The notes beneath the pieces were generated by a model. It searched no databases. It saw only the letters and a list, made by a program, of their open reading frames with translations, and was not told the DNA's origin. 64,000 bases of DNA from Clostridium luticellarii (GTDB taxonomy: Bacteria > Bacillota > Clostridia > Clostridiales > Clostridiaceae), in assembly GCF_002995845.1 (NCBI RefSeq), contig NZ_PVXP01000010.1, positions 17,438-81,437 on the forward strand, read 5' to 3'. Below, one piece after another: positions 38,993 through 48,516 of the stretch. The translations under genes and the position numbers were made by a program. Within the stretch, counting starts at the first letter, position 1. Each line of letters starts with the position of its first letter.

Positions 38993-40249
38993 CTACCTCC
39001 CCAATACTTCTCTTACATCAGCAATCTTACCGGTCAATGCTGCAGCAGCCACACTAGCAGGTGAAGCAAGATATATTTTTGCTCCTGTGCTTCCCATACG
39101 GCCTGGAAAATTTCTATTTGTAGCTGTTATACATACTTCACCATTTGCAATCAGCCCTTCATGAGTTCCTAAACAGGGGCCGCAGCCAGCTGCTGTAAAA
39201 GTTGCACCTGCAGCCATAAGAGATTGTACATACCCAAGCTTCATTGCTTTTTGATATATCTCTGTTGATGCCGGTATAATAATGAGCCTTACATCATTAT
39301 TTATTTTCCTGCCATCAAGAACCCTGTACGCTTCTTCTATATCTTCCAATCTTCCTCCTGTGCAGGATCCTATAAAGGCCTGGTTGACATTTACTTTTTT
39401 AACATCCTTTACAGAATAGACATTGTCAACACTGTCAGGTACTGCAATCTGTGGAGACAACTCACTTATATCAAAAACATGGGTCTCTGAATATTCAAAG
39501 TCATCATCTGTTTCCTGAATCTCAAATTTCTTATCTGTTCTTTCCTTTAAATACTCTAAAACCTTATCATTTGGCTTCATATAAGCTGTCTTGGCTCCCA
39601 TCTCCACAGCCATGTTGCATATGGTCATTCTTTCTGCCACACCTAGATCATCAATATAACTTCCCGTAAATTCTATTGCCTTGTATACTGCTGCATCTGA
39701 TTTAAGTTTTCCAAGTATATAGAGAATAACATCTTTGGCGTAAACTCCTTTTTGAGGTTGTCCATTTATTTGTATATTTATTATTTCAGGCACTCTGAAC
39801 CAAATTTCCCCGGAAATCAATACCGTTGCCATATCTGTAGCTCCAAGGCCTGTGGCAAAAGCTCCAAAAGCTCCATGAGTGGTAGTATGAGAATCTGTTG
39901 CAACAAGAATCATTCCCGGCCAAACCAGCCCGGCTTCAGGCATAACCTGATGGCAGACCCCCTTATTAATATCAAAATGGTATTTTAAGTTTTGTTTTTT
40001 AGCAAAAGCCCTCATTTCACTATGATTTTGAGCAGTCTGTATAGTTGGTGCCGGGGCATAATGATCAAATACAAAAGCTGCCTTCTCATTATCCCAGACT
40101 TTCTCACCCCCCATTTCATAAAAAGAATATACTGTCTGAAGATAAAGATCGTTAATTTCAGCAAAATCTACTTTGCAGGTAACTATTTCTCCTGTTTCTA
40201 CTTTATCTTTTCCTGCGGCTTTAGCTAAAATTTTTTCAATAGCATGCAT
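38993..40249 (-). CDS. Aconitase-family hydro-lyase large subunit (LeuC/HacA/DmdA-like)
   Basis: 418 aa, the short archaeal/anaerobe type. 4Fe-4S ligands visible as VNQAFIGSCTGG and GCGPCLGTHEG, with ATDSHTTTHGAFGAFATGLG and NRNFPGRMGS, all aconitase-superfamily signatures. With the small subunit it adds or removes water across a dicarboxylic or tricarboxylic acid. It is the first gene after the sigma-54 promoter at 40369-40386, so it defines the catabolic operon. Isopropylmalate isomerase is the default database name but is not favoured by this neighbourhood. Confidence 0.87.
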   Translation of the reverse strand: MHAIEKILAKAAGKDKVETGEIVTCKVDFAEINDLYLQTVYSFYEMGGEKVWDNEKAAFVFDHYAPAPTIQTAQNHSEMRAFAKKQNLKYHFDINKGVCHQVMPEAGLVWPGMILVATDSHTTTHGAFGAFATGLGATDMATVLISGEIWFRVPEIINIQINGQPQKGVYAKDVILYILGKLKSDAAVYKAIEFTGSYIDDLGVAERMTICNMAVEMGAKTAYMKPNDKVLEYLKERTDKKFEIQETDDDFEYSETHVFDISELSPQIAVPDSVDNVYSVKDVKKVNVNQAFIGSCTGGRLEDIEEAYRVLDGRKINNDVRLIIIPASTEIYQKAMKLGYVQSLMAAGATFTAAGCGPCLGTHEGLIANGEVCITATNRNFPGRMGSTGAKIYLASPASVAAAALTGKIADVREVLGR

Positions 40250-40368
40250 CTGTTTTCCTCCTTAAAATTTTTTAATAAACTGGATAAGTTTCAGACAGAT
40301 AAAACTACAGTGTATGATGTGATTGATCTGCCTTTTTACTTCCGTAAATGATTACACCATTTCTATAA

Positions 40369-40386
40369 CAGCAAAAATCATGCCAA
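40369..40386 (-). promoter_or_regulatory. Sigma-54 (RpoN) promoter of the 2-hydroxy-acid operon
   Basis: On the minus strand TTGGCATGATTTTTGCTG, with the invariant GG (40384-40383) and GC (40372-40371) exactly 10 nt apart and near-perfect agreement with TTGGCAYRN4TTGCW. It predicts a start point near 40358, about 110 nt before the large-subunit ATG. The sigma-54 activator gene is just upstream. Confidence 0.88.
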
Positions 40387-40587
40387 AATTTTATAAAGCT
40401 GCTGTTTACTTATTTTTCTTACAATAAAGTTAGCATTAAGTAAAAGTAAATAACATAATTTTTATAGGAAATTGTATTTTAAAACCAAGCAATATCAATA
40501 TTTACAAGAATTGCATGTCAGTCAACATCATATTTATCTGCAATGATTTTGCCTTATCTATAATAACCAGCTGATGTATCAGTTACA

Positions 40588-40642
40588 GCAAAAGCAGTTG
40601 TTACATTATGCAACTATTTATTACATAATGTAACAACTGCTT
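40588..40642. repeat. Perfect 21-bp inverted repeat: terminator or activator site
   Basis: AAAAGCAGTTGTTACATTATG and its exact reverse complement flank a 13-bp loop. T-runs follow on both sides, so it can terminate the activator transcript (stop codon 86 bp away). It also lies about 205-260 bp upstream of the sigma-54 promoter, the usual distance of an enhancer site for the activator. The symmetry is longer than a terminator needs. Confidence 0.65.
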
Positions 40643-40727
40643 TTATTTTAAAATCTATGGATTAAATAAAACATCACCTATGGAAAACTAAACAATCCTA
40701 ATGCAGCACATATTTCCAATTTCACTT

Positions 40728-42620
40728 CTACTTGTCATTTAAAATGCGCCACAATTGTGTACGGCTAATTCCCAGTCTGCTGGCTGCCAGAGTCCGATTC
40801 CCCCTGCATTCATCTAAAACTTTATTAATATGTCTCTTCTTAACTTCCTCCAGATCATCGGTATGATCAGAATTATTTTCTTCACATTCGGAATTTTTAC
40901 CTTCCAGCTTTTCATCTATTATTTTCTCTACATCCTCACCAGTTATCACACTATCATTTAGCACCACAAGGCTTTCAATTATATTCTCCAACTCTCTTAT
41001 ATTTCCAGGCCAATGATAATGCTGCAGTTTATCTAAAGCATCATTTGAGATTTTAACTGATTTTTTATTGTACCTGGATGAAATTTTATCTTCAAAATAG
41101 CTGCTGAGCAGTTTAATATCATCTTTTCCCCTATCCCTTAAAGAAGGCACTTTCAATCTCAAAACATCCAGCCGGTAATACAAATCTCTTCTGAATTTTC
41201 CATTTTCAACCTCAATCAAAAGATTTTTATTAGTGGCAGCAATTATACGTATATCTATGGGAATCACTCTGTTGGAGCCTACCGGCCTAACCTCTCTTTC
41301 TTGAATCACTCTCAGCAATTTGCCCTGTAATTCAATATCAATATCCTCAACTTCATCTAAAAATATGGTTCCACCATGAGCTTCAGTAAAAAGCCCCGCT
41401 TTACCTGCTTTCTTAGCTCCAGTAAATGCCCCTTCATCATATCCAAAAAGTTCACTTTCCAATAGGTTTTGAGATATTGCAGTACAGTTTACTGCCACAA
41501 AAGGTCCTTTTTTTCTTCGACTTTCCAGATGTATTGCCTGTGCAAACATCTCTTTGCCAACTCCACTTTCCCCGACAATTAATACTGTACTATCGGTACC
41601 AGCATACATCTTTGCCCTCTCTTTAGTTTTAATCAAAGCTTCACTTTCACCTATGATTTCCGAGAAGCTGTATTTAGCTATATTGCCTTTATATAAGAGC
41701 TTACCTCTGATTTTTTCCTCGTACTCCTGAATTTTAGTTATATGCTGAAATGTTTCTACAGCCCCGATTGTTTTGTTATTTATAATTACAGGTACCCTGT
41801 TAGTGACAATCTGGGTTTTTCCAATTTGGAACAGCTGCCCTAGTTCGGACTCGGTTTGATTTAAAACTTCAGGAAGCATGGTATTCGGTATTAATTCATC
41901 AACTGGATGTCCAAGAGCCTTTTCAATGGGAATACCCAGCATTTTACTGGCGGCAGAATTAAAAGTAATAACTCTTTTAGTATAATCTATAGAAACTACG
42001 CCTTCACTGATATAATTTAAAATCGCTTTAAATTGCTCCGTTTTTTGTTTTTCTTTGCGTGTACTTTTTATAATTCTTCTAGCTTCTTTAATGCTGGAAT
42101 CCACTGTTACAGCACTTGTTTCTAATAAAACAGTGGGAATATTATATTTCAAAGCCAGATTTTCAGCAACCGTTCCTCCAAGAATCACATCTATTTTTTC
42201 ACCGGAATTAATTAAATTTTTTATATATCTTTCTCCATCGTGCTCATCGTTGATATAATAAATATGTATATTTACATTTAAAATTTTTCTTAATAAGCCA
42301 ACTCCTTCAATAATATTTTGAAATCCAATAATAAAAATATTTGATCCATATTTTTTGGCGGTGTACACAGCATTTATCAAATCATAGGGTGAAACCTCCA
42401 TTTTAATTACAGGTACCGATTGAACAGTATTTTCAATAATAGAAGCAGTACCTCCCCTTGATATTATAGCCTCTACGCCTTCTTTTTCCGCCAATCTGGC
42501 TATTTTAATTGATTGATTCAATAATGCCAGTTTTACATCCACATCATTATAACGGGCAGCTACTTTTTTAGCTGTATATTCAATTTTAAAATGTGGAGCA
42601 ATAATTAAAATGTTTTTCAT
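40728..42620 (-). CDS. PrpR-type sigma-54-dependent transcriptional activator
   Basis: 630 aa from the ATG at 42620 (AAGGAGGGCCTTCT). Residues 1-190 are the PrpR N-terminal sensor domain (MKNILIIAPHFKIEYTAKKV, VEAIISRGGTASIIE); 200-310 a PAS domain; 330-565 the AAA+ domain with Walker A GESGVGKEMFA, the GAFTGA loop (ELFGYDEGAFTGAKKAGKAG), and Walker B GGTIFLDEVEDI; the C-terminus is a Fis-type HTH (NRTLAASRLGISRTQLWRIL). PrpR proteins sense 2-methylcitrate-like acids. Here it should activate the promoter at 40369-40386 in response to a related hydroxy acid. Confidence 0.93.
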   Translation of the reverse strand: MKNILIIAPHFKIEYTAKKVAARYNDVDVKLALLNQSIKIARLAEKEGVEAIISRGGTASIIENTVQSVPVIKMEVSPYDLINAVYTAKKYGSNIFIIGFQNIIEGVGLLRKILNVNIHIYYINDEHDGERYIKNLINSGEKIDVILGGTVAENLALKYNIPTVLLETSAVTVDSSIKEARRIIKSTRKEKQKTEQFKAILNYISEGVVSIDYTKRVITFNSAASKMLGIPIEKALGHPVDELIPNTMLPEVLNQTESELGQLFQIGKTQIVTNRVPVIINNKTIGAVETFQHITKIQEYEEKIRGKLLYKGNIAKYSFSEIIGESEALIKTKERAKMYAGTDSTVLIVGESGVGKEMFAQAIHLESRRKKGPFVAVNCTAISQNLLESELFGYDEGAFTGAKKAGKAGLFTEAHGGTIFLDEVEDIDIELQGKLLRVIQEREVRPVGSNRVIPIDIRIIAATNKNLLIEVENGKFRRDLYYRLDVLRLKVPSLRDRGKDDIKLLSSYFEDKISSRYNKKSVKISNDALDKLQHYHWPGNIRELENIIESLVVLNDSVITGEDVEKIIDEKLEGKNSECEENNSDHTDDLEEVKKRHINKVLDECRGNRTLAASRLGISRTQLWRILNDK

Positions 42621-42729
42621 AGAAGGCCCTCCTTTATAGATATTTCTGCTTGATTTCCTTAATTTTTGTAGAGCATTTATTCCCATCCCCTTTTTTATTA
42701 ACTTAATGGCTGTTACGCCAAAATAAACT

Positions 42730-43458
42730 TTATGAACAATAATAATACCTTAATTCATTATTCAATATTTTTTCCAGTTTATTCACTTTTTCTTTATCCA
42801 TAGACTTTAAATGTGACAACTTATATTCTATTCCCATTTTATCATATTTTTGGACACCCATAGTATGGTAAGGAAGGAGCTCTATTTTCTCTACATTTTT
42901 TATGTTTCTTATTATTTCAGCTAATTTTTTTATGTGTTCTTCTGAATCCGTTATGCCGGGAACTACTACGTGCCTTATCCATATTTTAGTGTTAGATTTC
43001 TGAACTGTTTCTAAAAATTCATCAAAACCTTTTTTCCCCTGGCATACTAATTTTTTATATTCTTCATCATTTACATGTTTTATATCAAGAAGTACCAAAT
43101 CTGTGTATTTTAAAATCTCATTATATTTTCCTTCACCGTATCCAGCAGTATCTACAGCCGTATGGATTCCAGCTTCCTTACATAATTTTAATGTTTCTAT
43201 TAAAAAAAATGGCTGCATCAAAGGTTCCCCACCTGAAAAAGTAACTCCTCCACCCTTTTTAAAATAAGGCTTAAATCTGCTTATTTTTTTCACAAGTTCT
43301 TCCGGAGTAATTTCTGTTCCACCCTGAAAACTCCAGGTATCTGGATTATGGCAATAAGCACACCTTAAAGAGCATCCCTGCATAAATACTACAGATCTTA
43401 TACCTGGCCCGTCAACTAATCCCATACTTTCAAAGGAATGAATTTTACCTATAGTCAT
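42730..43458 (-). CDS. pflA: Pyruvate formate-lyase activating enzyme
   Basis: 242 aa radical SAM activase: MTIGKIHSFESMGLVDGPGI at the start, then CSLRCAYCHNPDTW (C-x3-C-x2-C), FSGGEPLMQPF and the C-terminal substrate-binding half. It generates the glycyl radical on PflB from S-adenosylmethionine. It is downstream of pflB, separated by 93 nt that contain a hairpin. AGGGGG lies upstream of the ATG. Confidence 0.95.
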   Translation of the reverse strand: MTIGKIHSFESMGLVDGPGIRSVVFMQGCSLRCAYCHNPDTWSFQGGTEITPEELVKKISRFKPYFKKGGGVTFSGGEPLMQPFFLIETLKLCKEAGIHTAVDTAGYGEGKYNEILKYTDLVLLDIKHVNDEEYKKLVCQGKKGFDEFLETVQKSNTKIWIRHVVVPGITDSEEHIKKLAEIIRNIKNVEKIELLPYHTMGVQKYDKMGIEYKLSHLKSMDKEKVNKLEKILNNELRYYYCS

Positions 43459-43511
43459 ACTTATTTGTTACCCCCTTACGTAGAATTCCCTCTAAATAGT
43501 AATTATAAAAC

Positions 43512-43540
43512 ATACCTGCTGTCTTAAAAGCAGCAGGTAT
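43512..43540 (-). terminator. Hairpin between pflB and pflA
   Basis: ATACCTGCTG (43540-43531 on the minus strand) pairs perfectly with CAGCAGGTAT (43521-43512) over a 9-nt loop, followed by GTTTTATAATT. The weak T-run suggests partial termination, which would make less activase than lyase. Confidence 0.55.
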
Positions 43541-43551
43541 AATATTTATTA

Positions 43552-45798
43552 TTACATTTTTTCGTGGAAGGTTCTGCTTATAACTTCTTTTTGTTGTTCC
43601 CTGGTTAACCTGTTGAAATGAACAGCATATCCTGATACCCTTATTGTTAATGTGGGATATTTATCTGGATTTTCCATAGCATCTATTAATGTTTCTCTAT
43701 TAAGCACATTTACATTCAAGTGGAAGGCCCCTTGTGAAAAATATCCATCTAATATATCAGCAAGATTCACTATTCTAGTTTCTGAATCTTTTCCAAGTGC
43801 ATCTGGTACTATGGAGAAGGTATTTGATATTCCATCCTGGCAGTAAGTTCTATATGGTATCTTAGCTACTGAGTTAAGTGAAGCCAATGCTCCATTTTTA
43901 TCCCTGCCGTGCATTGGATTTGCTCCCGGTGCGAAAGGTTCTCCTGATTTTCTTCCGTCTGGAGTTGATCCAGTTTTCTTTCCATAAACAACATTTGATG
44001 TTATAGTTAATACTGACAATGAGTGTTGCGCACCTCTATAAGTTTTGTGTTTCTTAAGCTTGTCTGAAAACTTCTTAGATATCTGTACAGCTAAATCATC
44101 CACTCTGTAATCATCATTTCCGTATTTAGGGAAATCTCCTTCAATTTTAAAATCTACAGCTATTCCATCTTCATTTCTTACAGGTTTAACTTTTGCATAC
44201 TTTATAGCACTTAATGAATCCGCAGCTACTGATAATCCTGCTATGCCAAAGGCCATGAATCTTTTAACCTTTGTATCATGAAGGGCCATTTGTCCTGCTT
44301 CATAAGCATATTTGTCATGCATATAGTGAATTGTATTCATTGTATTTACATAAAGGTCTGCCACATACTCCATAACTTTATCATAGCTTTTAACTACTTT
44401 ATCAAAGTCAAGAACTTCATCGTCCATTTTTTCTATATCAGGTACAACTTGAATTAAACTGCCATCTTTAGCTTTTTTCCTTTCATCATATCCTGCATTC
44501 ACAGCATAAAGTAATGATTTGGCAAGATTTGCCCTTGCTCCAAAGAACTGCATTCTTTTACCTATTTCCATAGCAGATACGCAGCAGGCTACACCATAAT
44601 CATCTCCATATATAGGCCTCATTATATCATCATTTTCATATTGAATGGCATCCGTTTTTATTGACATTTCCGCACAATAATTCTTAAAGCTTTGAGGTAA
44701 TTTTTCTGACCATAAGATTGTTATATTTGGTTCCGGTGCTGATCCTAAGTTAGTTAGTGTGTGTAAAAATCTATAACCTGTTTTTGTAAGCAAGGATTTC
44801 CCGTTTATGCCGATTCCGCCAATAGCCTCTGTTACCCAGTTAGGATCTCCTGCAAATAACTCATTGTATTCAGGAGTTCTCAAATGTCTTACCATTCGCA
44901 ACTTTATAACAAGCTGATCAATTAATTCCTGAGCTTCTGCTTCTGTTATAAGGCCGTTTTTCAAATCCCTTTCCATATATATGTCAAGGAAAGTAGTATT
45001 TCTTCCCATTGACATAGCTGCTCCATTGTTTTCCTTTACTCCTGCCAGGTATCCAAAGTACAAAAATTGGACTGCCTCTTTAGCATTAGAAGCTGGTTTT
45101 GATATGTCTATGCCATAAGATGCTGCCATATCTTTTATTTCTCCCAGAGCACGAATCTGCATTGATACTTCTTCTCTAAGCCTTATGAATTCTTCTGCAG
45201 CTGGCCCCACTAATTCCTCTAAATCTTTTTTCTTTTGCTCTATTAAGAAGTCTATGCCGTAAAGAGCTATTCTTCTATAATCACCTATTATTCTTCCTCT
45301 GCCATAAGCATCTGGAAGCCCTGTTAAAAGACCTACTGTCCTAGCTTTTCTTGTGGCCTGAGTATAAGCATCAAAAACTCCCTGATTGTGAGTCTTTCTA
45401 TATTTATTAAAATATTTTTCTATATCTTCATTCATTTTAAATCCATATTCGTGAAGTGATTGTTCAACCATTCTCATTCCACCAAAAGGATTCATTATTC
45501 TCTTTAAAGGGGCATCTGTTTGAAAACCTACTATAATTTCGTTTTCTTTATCCAAATATCCTGGCTTAAAGTTATTTATGCCCGAAACTTCATTAGTTTC
45601 AACGTCTATAATTCCCTTTTTAATTTCTTCTATGATCAGTTTCTTTGCTTTATCCCAAAGCTTTTTTGTCTTTTCTGTTGCAGGTGCTAAAAAGCTTTTA
45701 TCTCCATGGTATTCCGTATAATTTTTTTGTATAAATTCCCTTACGTCAATTTCATCAGTCCATCTTCCCAAATTAAATCCCTGCCAGTTTTTTAACAT
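43552..45798 (-). CDS. pflB: Formate C-acetyltransferase (pyruvate formate-lyase)
   Basis: 748 aa glycyl radical enzyme. The catalytic double cysteine is in [16 protein letters not shown], diagnostic for true PFL among glycyl radical enzymes; the radical Gly is in [20 protein letters not shown] near the C-terminus. It converts pyruvate and CoA to acetyl-CoA and formate in the anaerobic cytoplasm; in clostridia the formate mainly supplies one-carbon units. This fits the ZTP riboswitch in its leader. Confidence 0.97.
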   Translation of the reverse strand: MLKNWQGFNLGRWTDEIDVREFIQKNYTEYHGDKSFLAPATEKTKKLWDKAKKLIIEEIKKGIIDVETNEVSGINNFKPGYLDKENEIIVGFQTDAPLKRIMNPFGGMRMVEQSLHEYGFKMNEDIEKYFNKYRKTHNQGVFDAYTQATRKARTVGLLTGLPDAYGRGRIIGDYRRIALYGIDFLIEQKKKDLEELVGPAAEEFIRLREEVSMQIRALGEIKDMAASYGIDISKPASNAKEAVQFLYFGYLAGVKENNGAAMSMGRNTTFLDIYMERDLKNGLITEAEAQELIDQLVIKLRMVRHLRTPEYNELFAGDPNWVTEAIGGIGINGKSLLTKTGYRFLHTLTNLGSAPEPNITILWSEKLPQSFKNYCAEMSIKTDAIQYENDDIMRPIYGDDYGVACCVSAMEIGKRMQFFGARANLAKSLLYAVNAGYDERKKAKDGSLIQVVPDIEKMDDEVLDFDKVVKSYDKVMEYVADLYVNTMNTIHYMHDKYAYEAGQMALHDTKVKRFMAFGIAGLSVAADSLSAIKYAKVKPVRNEDGIAVDFKIEGDFPKYGNDDYRVDDLAVQISKKFSDKLKKHKTYRGAQHSLSVLTITSNVVYGKKTGSTPDGRKSGEPFAPGANPMHGRDKNGALASLNSVAKIPYRTYCQDGISNTFSIVPDALGKDSETRIVNLADILDGYFSQGAFHLNVNVLNRETLIDAMENPDKYPTLTIRVSGYAVHFNRLTREQQKEVISRTFHEKM

Positions 45799-45849
45799 AA
45801 AAATACCTCCTCAAAATTTAAATATAATTAAATATCCAGGATATTAAAA

Positions 45850-45956
45850 AAATAAAACCACCTGGATATTTACCCAGGCGGTCGGTATTCTTATTTACAA
45901 ATCGCACTCCCTGTGGTGAACTCCACTTCCGCCAGTTATGCGACTCTTAGGCCAGC
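45850..45956 (-). ncRNA. ZTP (pfl motif) riboswitch with terminator expression platform
   Basis: The minus strand holds the aptamer landmarks GAGTCGCATAACTGGCGG, CCACAGGGAGTGCGA and, after a variable gap, CCGACCGCCTGGG. The last element is also the 5' arm of a strong terminator, CCGCCTGG (45881-45874) with CCAGGTGG (45865-45858) followed by TTTTATTTTTTT, so aptamer folding and termination compete, as in known ZTP switches. It responds to ZMP/ZTP, which accumulates when 10-formyl-tetrahydrofolate is short, and would then turn on PFL to make formate. Confidence 0.9.
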
Positions 45957-45996
45957 AAAATTTATATTTTTTAACTACTACGCCATCATATCATAT

Positions 45997-46025
45997 ATGT
46001 TAAATGACAATTAAAAATTTGTCAA
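45997..46025 (-). promoter_or_regulatory. Sigma-A promoter of pfl operon
   Basis: TTGACA (46025-46020), 17-bp spacer, TAACAT (46002-45997) on the minus strand, predicting a start near 45990, just before the ZTP aptamer. The stretch from 46026 to 46174 shows nothing else. Confidence 0.65.
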
Positions 46026-46174
46026 TATTGTCACCTGTAAAATAAGACACATTTCTTTCAAATTGCACCTTATATGCAGGAAGTATGTTTCTTAAATAGA
46101 TGCCAAGTTCATGCTGCAAGCTAAATTCATTGTATATTTCAATATTCTGAGCTTAATGATGCCGCTTAGGGCCT

Positions 46175-47299
46175 CTAAAAAATCATCTCACCCGGTTTAT
46201 AGCCCTCAGGCAATTCTTCTTCACTTAAAAACTTGAAATTGTCATCACCCAGTATGGGTAAAAATGCTTCATATGGAATCCTGGAAAACTCACAGGCATA
46301 ATTGCTGGCTCCGAACCATTTGCCCTCCTTGCTGCTCAGGTTCAAGTCTCTGGCAAATTTTGTATAGTTCGAGCAATCATGAACCACTAAATCCCACTTT
46401 TCTTCATCGGCTGTTTTCATGAATTTCAAAGTCAGTTCCCTGCTCCAGATTGGAGATATGTAACCCTGCCTGGAAATATACATGTCTTCTCCATAATAAT
46501 TGTTTATGTTATTCTCATTCAAGTGTAATTCTGCACAATTGATAAAATCAAGTTTTGTCTCCAAGATGTCCTGCTTTTTCATGAAAAAAATTTGGAAAAA
46601 CTCAGGAGTCATTGGAGTTTCAATACCTACACTTTTAATATATTTTTTTGCTGTTCCGATATTTTCAATCACCTTGTCCGAACACTCAGAAGCACCCAGG
46701 TTGAAACGTATCTCGTCAAGGCCGGCTTCACCTAATGCTTTCAATGTTTCCTCTGTAGCTAAAATGCCATTTGTATACAGATGTTGATGAACTTGAGCAT
46801 CACTAAATTTCCTTATTACCGGATAGTACTTTTCTATTTCCATAAACGGCTCTAAATAGACATAGCAAATGCCAGTGGGTTTCTTCTGAATGGAAAGAAG
46901 CAAATCAATATCCCTGTCATAAAATCTTGTGCCTCCAATTTCCCACATACCTTCGCCCACTGGAGGAATATTTTCCAGCTCTCCATAATCATAACAGAAC
47001 TTGCACTCAATGTTGCACTTGTTGGTTTTCCTGATTGCATTCAGACCAGTACCCAGCAGGCAGGAACGGCATCCCCGGGGAAATTTACTTTCATTTCCCA
47101 CAAAAAAAGTTCTGTTCTTCAAGCTTTTCAAACCCTTAATTTCCGACATTAACATATCATTTCTATAATCGATGGCTGCCTCAATTTGCGCAAAGGCAGA
47201 GTAAACAATCTCCTGCTGCTTTGTCATAATTTCCTCTTCCTCAGGCAGTGTTGAAAAAAATTCAAACCATTTCAGCGCATCTTTCTTTGAAATTTTCAT
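46175..47299 (-). CDS. Radical SAM protein of unknown function
   Basis: 374 aa. An N-terminal helical region of about 85 residues, a cysteine pair CRSCLLGTG, then the radical SAM motif CNIECKFCYDYGEL and, further on, GICYVYLEPFMEIEKYYP and HQHLYTNGILATEETLKALG. A late VHDCSNYTKFAR cysteine may complete a second site. It does not match PflA, SPASM or B12-dependent families that I can name. The ATG has AGGAGG. It is upstream of the pfl promoter in the same direction but has its own unit. Confidence 0.75.
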   Translation of the reverse strand: MKISKKDALKWFEFFSTLPEEEEIMTKQQEIVYSAFAQIEAAIDYRNDMLMSEIKGLKSLKNRTFFVGNESKFPRGCRSCLLGTGLNAIRKTNKCNIECKFCYDYGELENIPPVGEGMWEIGGTRFYDRDIDLLLSIQKKPTGICYVYLEPFMEIEKYYPVIRKFSDAQVHQHLYTNGILATEETLKALGEAGLDEIRFNLGASECSDKVIENIGTAKKYIKSVGIETPMTPEFFQIFFMKKQDILETKLDFINCAELHLNENNINNYYGEDMYISRQGYISPIWSRELTLKFMKTADEEKWDLVVHDCSNYTKFARDLNLSSKEGKWFGASNYACEFSRIPYEAFLPILGDDNFKFLSEEELPEGYKPGEMIF

Positions 47300-47477
47300 A
47301 ATATCCTCCTATAAGTTCGCCTTTTACAGTTCTAATTCTAACTCTTTCTTTTGCTGTATGGCAATTATCAACTCCAATATAACTCATAACTACATAAAAA
47401 GTCTCCTTGCCCCGTCCTTATTATACCATCATCATATAAAAACTAGCTCAATATCAACATACCAAGCTAGTTTCACT

Positions 47478-47645
47478 TTAGAATTTTTTCAATCCATCAA
47501 CAGCATCTTCTTCAGAAGATACAAAGAAAATATCTCTTCCCCTATTACTTTCATATATAAAATCTTTCAGCGGCTTGCTTGTGTAGACGGAAAAATCGCC
47601 GACAATGGCTACTTCACTGCCATTGTCAGTAATTTTTTTATATTC
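47478..47645 (-). pseudogene. DUF4180 protein remnant
   Basis: The minus frame reads EVAIVGDFSVYTSKPLKDFI then YESNRGRDIFFVSSEEDAVD to a TAA at 47478, closely resembling the C-terminal half of DUF4180 proteins. Only 61 codons are open (a TGA at 47664 precedes) and there is no start, so the N-terminal half is lost. Between 47300 and 47477 no gene is seen. Confidence 0.65.
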
Positions 47646-47791
47646 ATAACGGGATTTTCCTCCTCATAAATTTCGATTTTTATCTCTAATGTTGACTTAT
47701 ATATAAGATTCATGTGTATAATTATTTCATCAGAATTTTGCAGAGCCAAAAGTACATCGCGGAATTTTTTATTGCGGTGACACAGGTTACC

Positions 47792-48322
47792 TTACTCAAA
47801 AAATTCTTTACAATAAGCCACAGTTCCCTTAATGTTATCAAGACTTCCCTTCTCAAGTTCCAATGCCATAAACGATTCATCCGGTACATCAAATGGTGCC
47901 TTAATCCCCCATGTGTTTGCAGGTTTAAATCCAAATCGAGGATAATACCTGTCATGTCCAAGAACAATTACAGATTTGAAGCCCATTTCTTCTGCAAGCT
48001 TCAGACTTTCCTCAATCAAGCCTGTTCCAATACCTTTGTTCTGATATTCAGGCAAAACCGAAACAGGAGCCAGTGCCAACGATTCGTATTCCTTTTCACC
48101 ATCTTTAATAATTAGCTTTGTCATCAGGCTATGACCTACAATTTTTTTGTTAATTTCGGCAATAAGAGAAAGCTCCGGTATAAATACATCGCTTTTTCTC
48201 AATTTAGCTACCAAAAACTGCTCTCTATGATCACTGTGCTCTTCATTTTCAAATGCTTTTTCCACCACTTTTTCGGAAAGTCTGCAGTCTTTTTCAGTTT
48301 CCTGTCTTATAATTATATCCAT
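47792..48322 (-). CDS. GNAT family N-acetyltransferase
   Basis: 176 aa from the ATG at 48322 (AAGGAGGATATTTACGA); the frame open further upstream lacks support. Acetyl-CoA binding motif VLPEYQNKGIGTGLIEESLK and the VIVLGHDRYYPRFGFKPAN stretch place it with the YhbS-like GNAT acetyltransferases that often carry this GFxPA region. Acceptor unknown. It lies among gene relics: DUF4180 downstream and a zeta-toxin fragment upstream. Confidence 0.87.
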   Translation of the reverse strand: MDIIIRQETEKDCRLSEKVVEKAFENEEHSDHREQFLVAKLRKSDVFIPELSLIAEINKKIVGHSLMTKLIIKDGEKEYESLALAPVSVLPEYQNKGIGTGLIEESLKLAEEMGFKSVIVLGHDRYYPRFGFKPANTWGIKAPFDVPDESFMALELEKGSLDNIKGTVAYCKEFFE

Positions 48323-48415
48323 TCGTAAATATCCTCCTTTCCAATATCTCAATTGTGAAGTTTGACTCTCCATGTTCCTTCCAATCTTTTTGAAGTTCTT
48401 TGTTAGGATGATTTC

Positions 48416-48484
48416 CTAATAAACAGATTTATATATGGATGTTTTTCCAGCGCCATTAACACCGGCAAATAATACTTTTATGAT
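48416..48484 (-). pseudogene. Zeta-toxin-like P-loop fragment A
   Basis: Frame IIKVLFAGVNGAGKTSIYKS then VY and a TAG. This is the N-terminal Walker A segment of zeta-toxin-like kinases, and it closely matches the fragment at 54.1 kb (FAGVNGAGKTSIYRSIYY). It has no start and no downstream remainder. Confidence 0.6.
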
Positions 48485-48516
48485 ATTGCAGAATATTTTT
48501 ATCCAATGGGAATGCT

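Noticed and set aside
34602..40249. Leucine biosynthesis as the role of the LeuC/LeuD-like pair
   Set aside because: No leuA or leuB nearby, and the sigma-54 promoter, acid carriers and malic enzyme point to catabolism; kept only as the default family name.
47644..47745. Minus-strand frame MNLIYKSTLEIKIEIYEEEN and continuation
   Set aside because: An alternative frame between the GNAT gene and the DUF4180 relic; it has no ribosome site and no recognisable homology, so probably chance.
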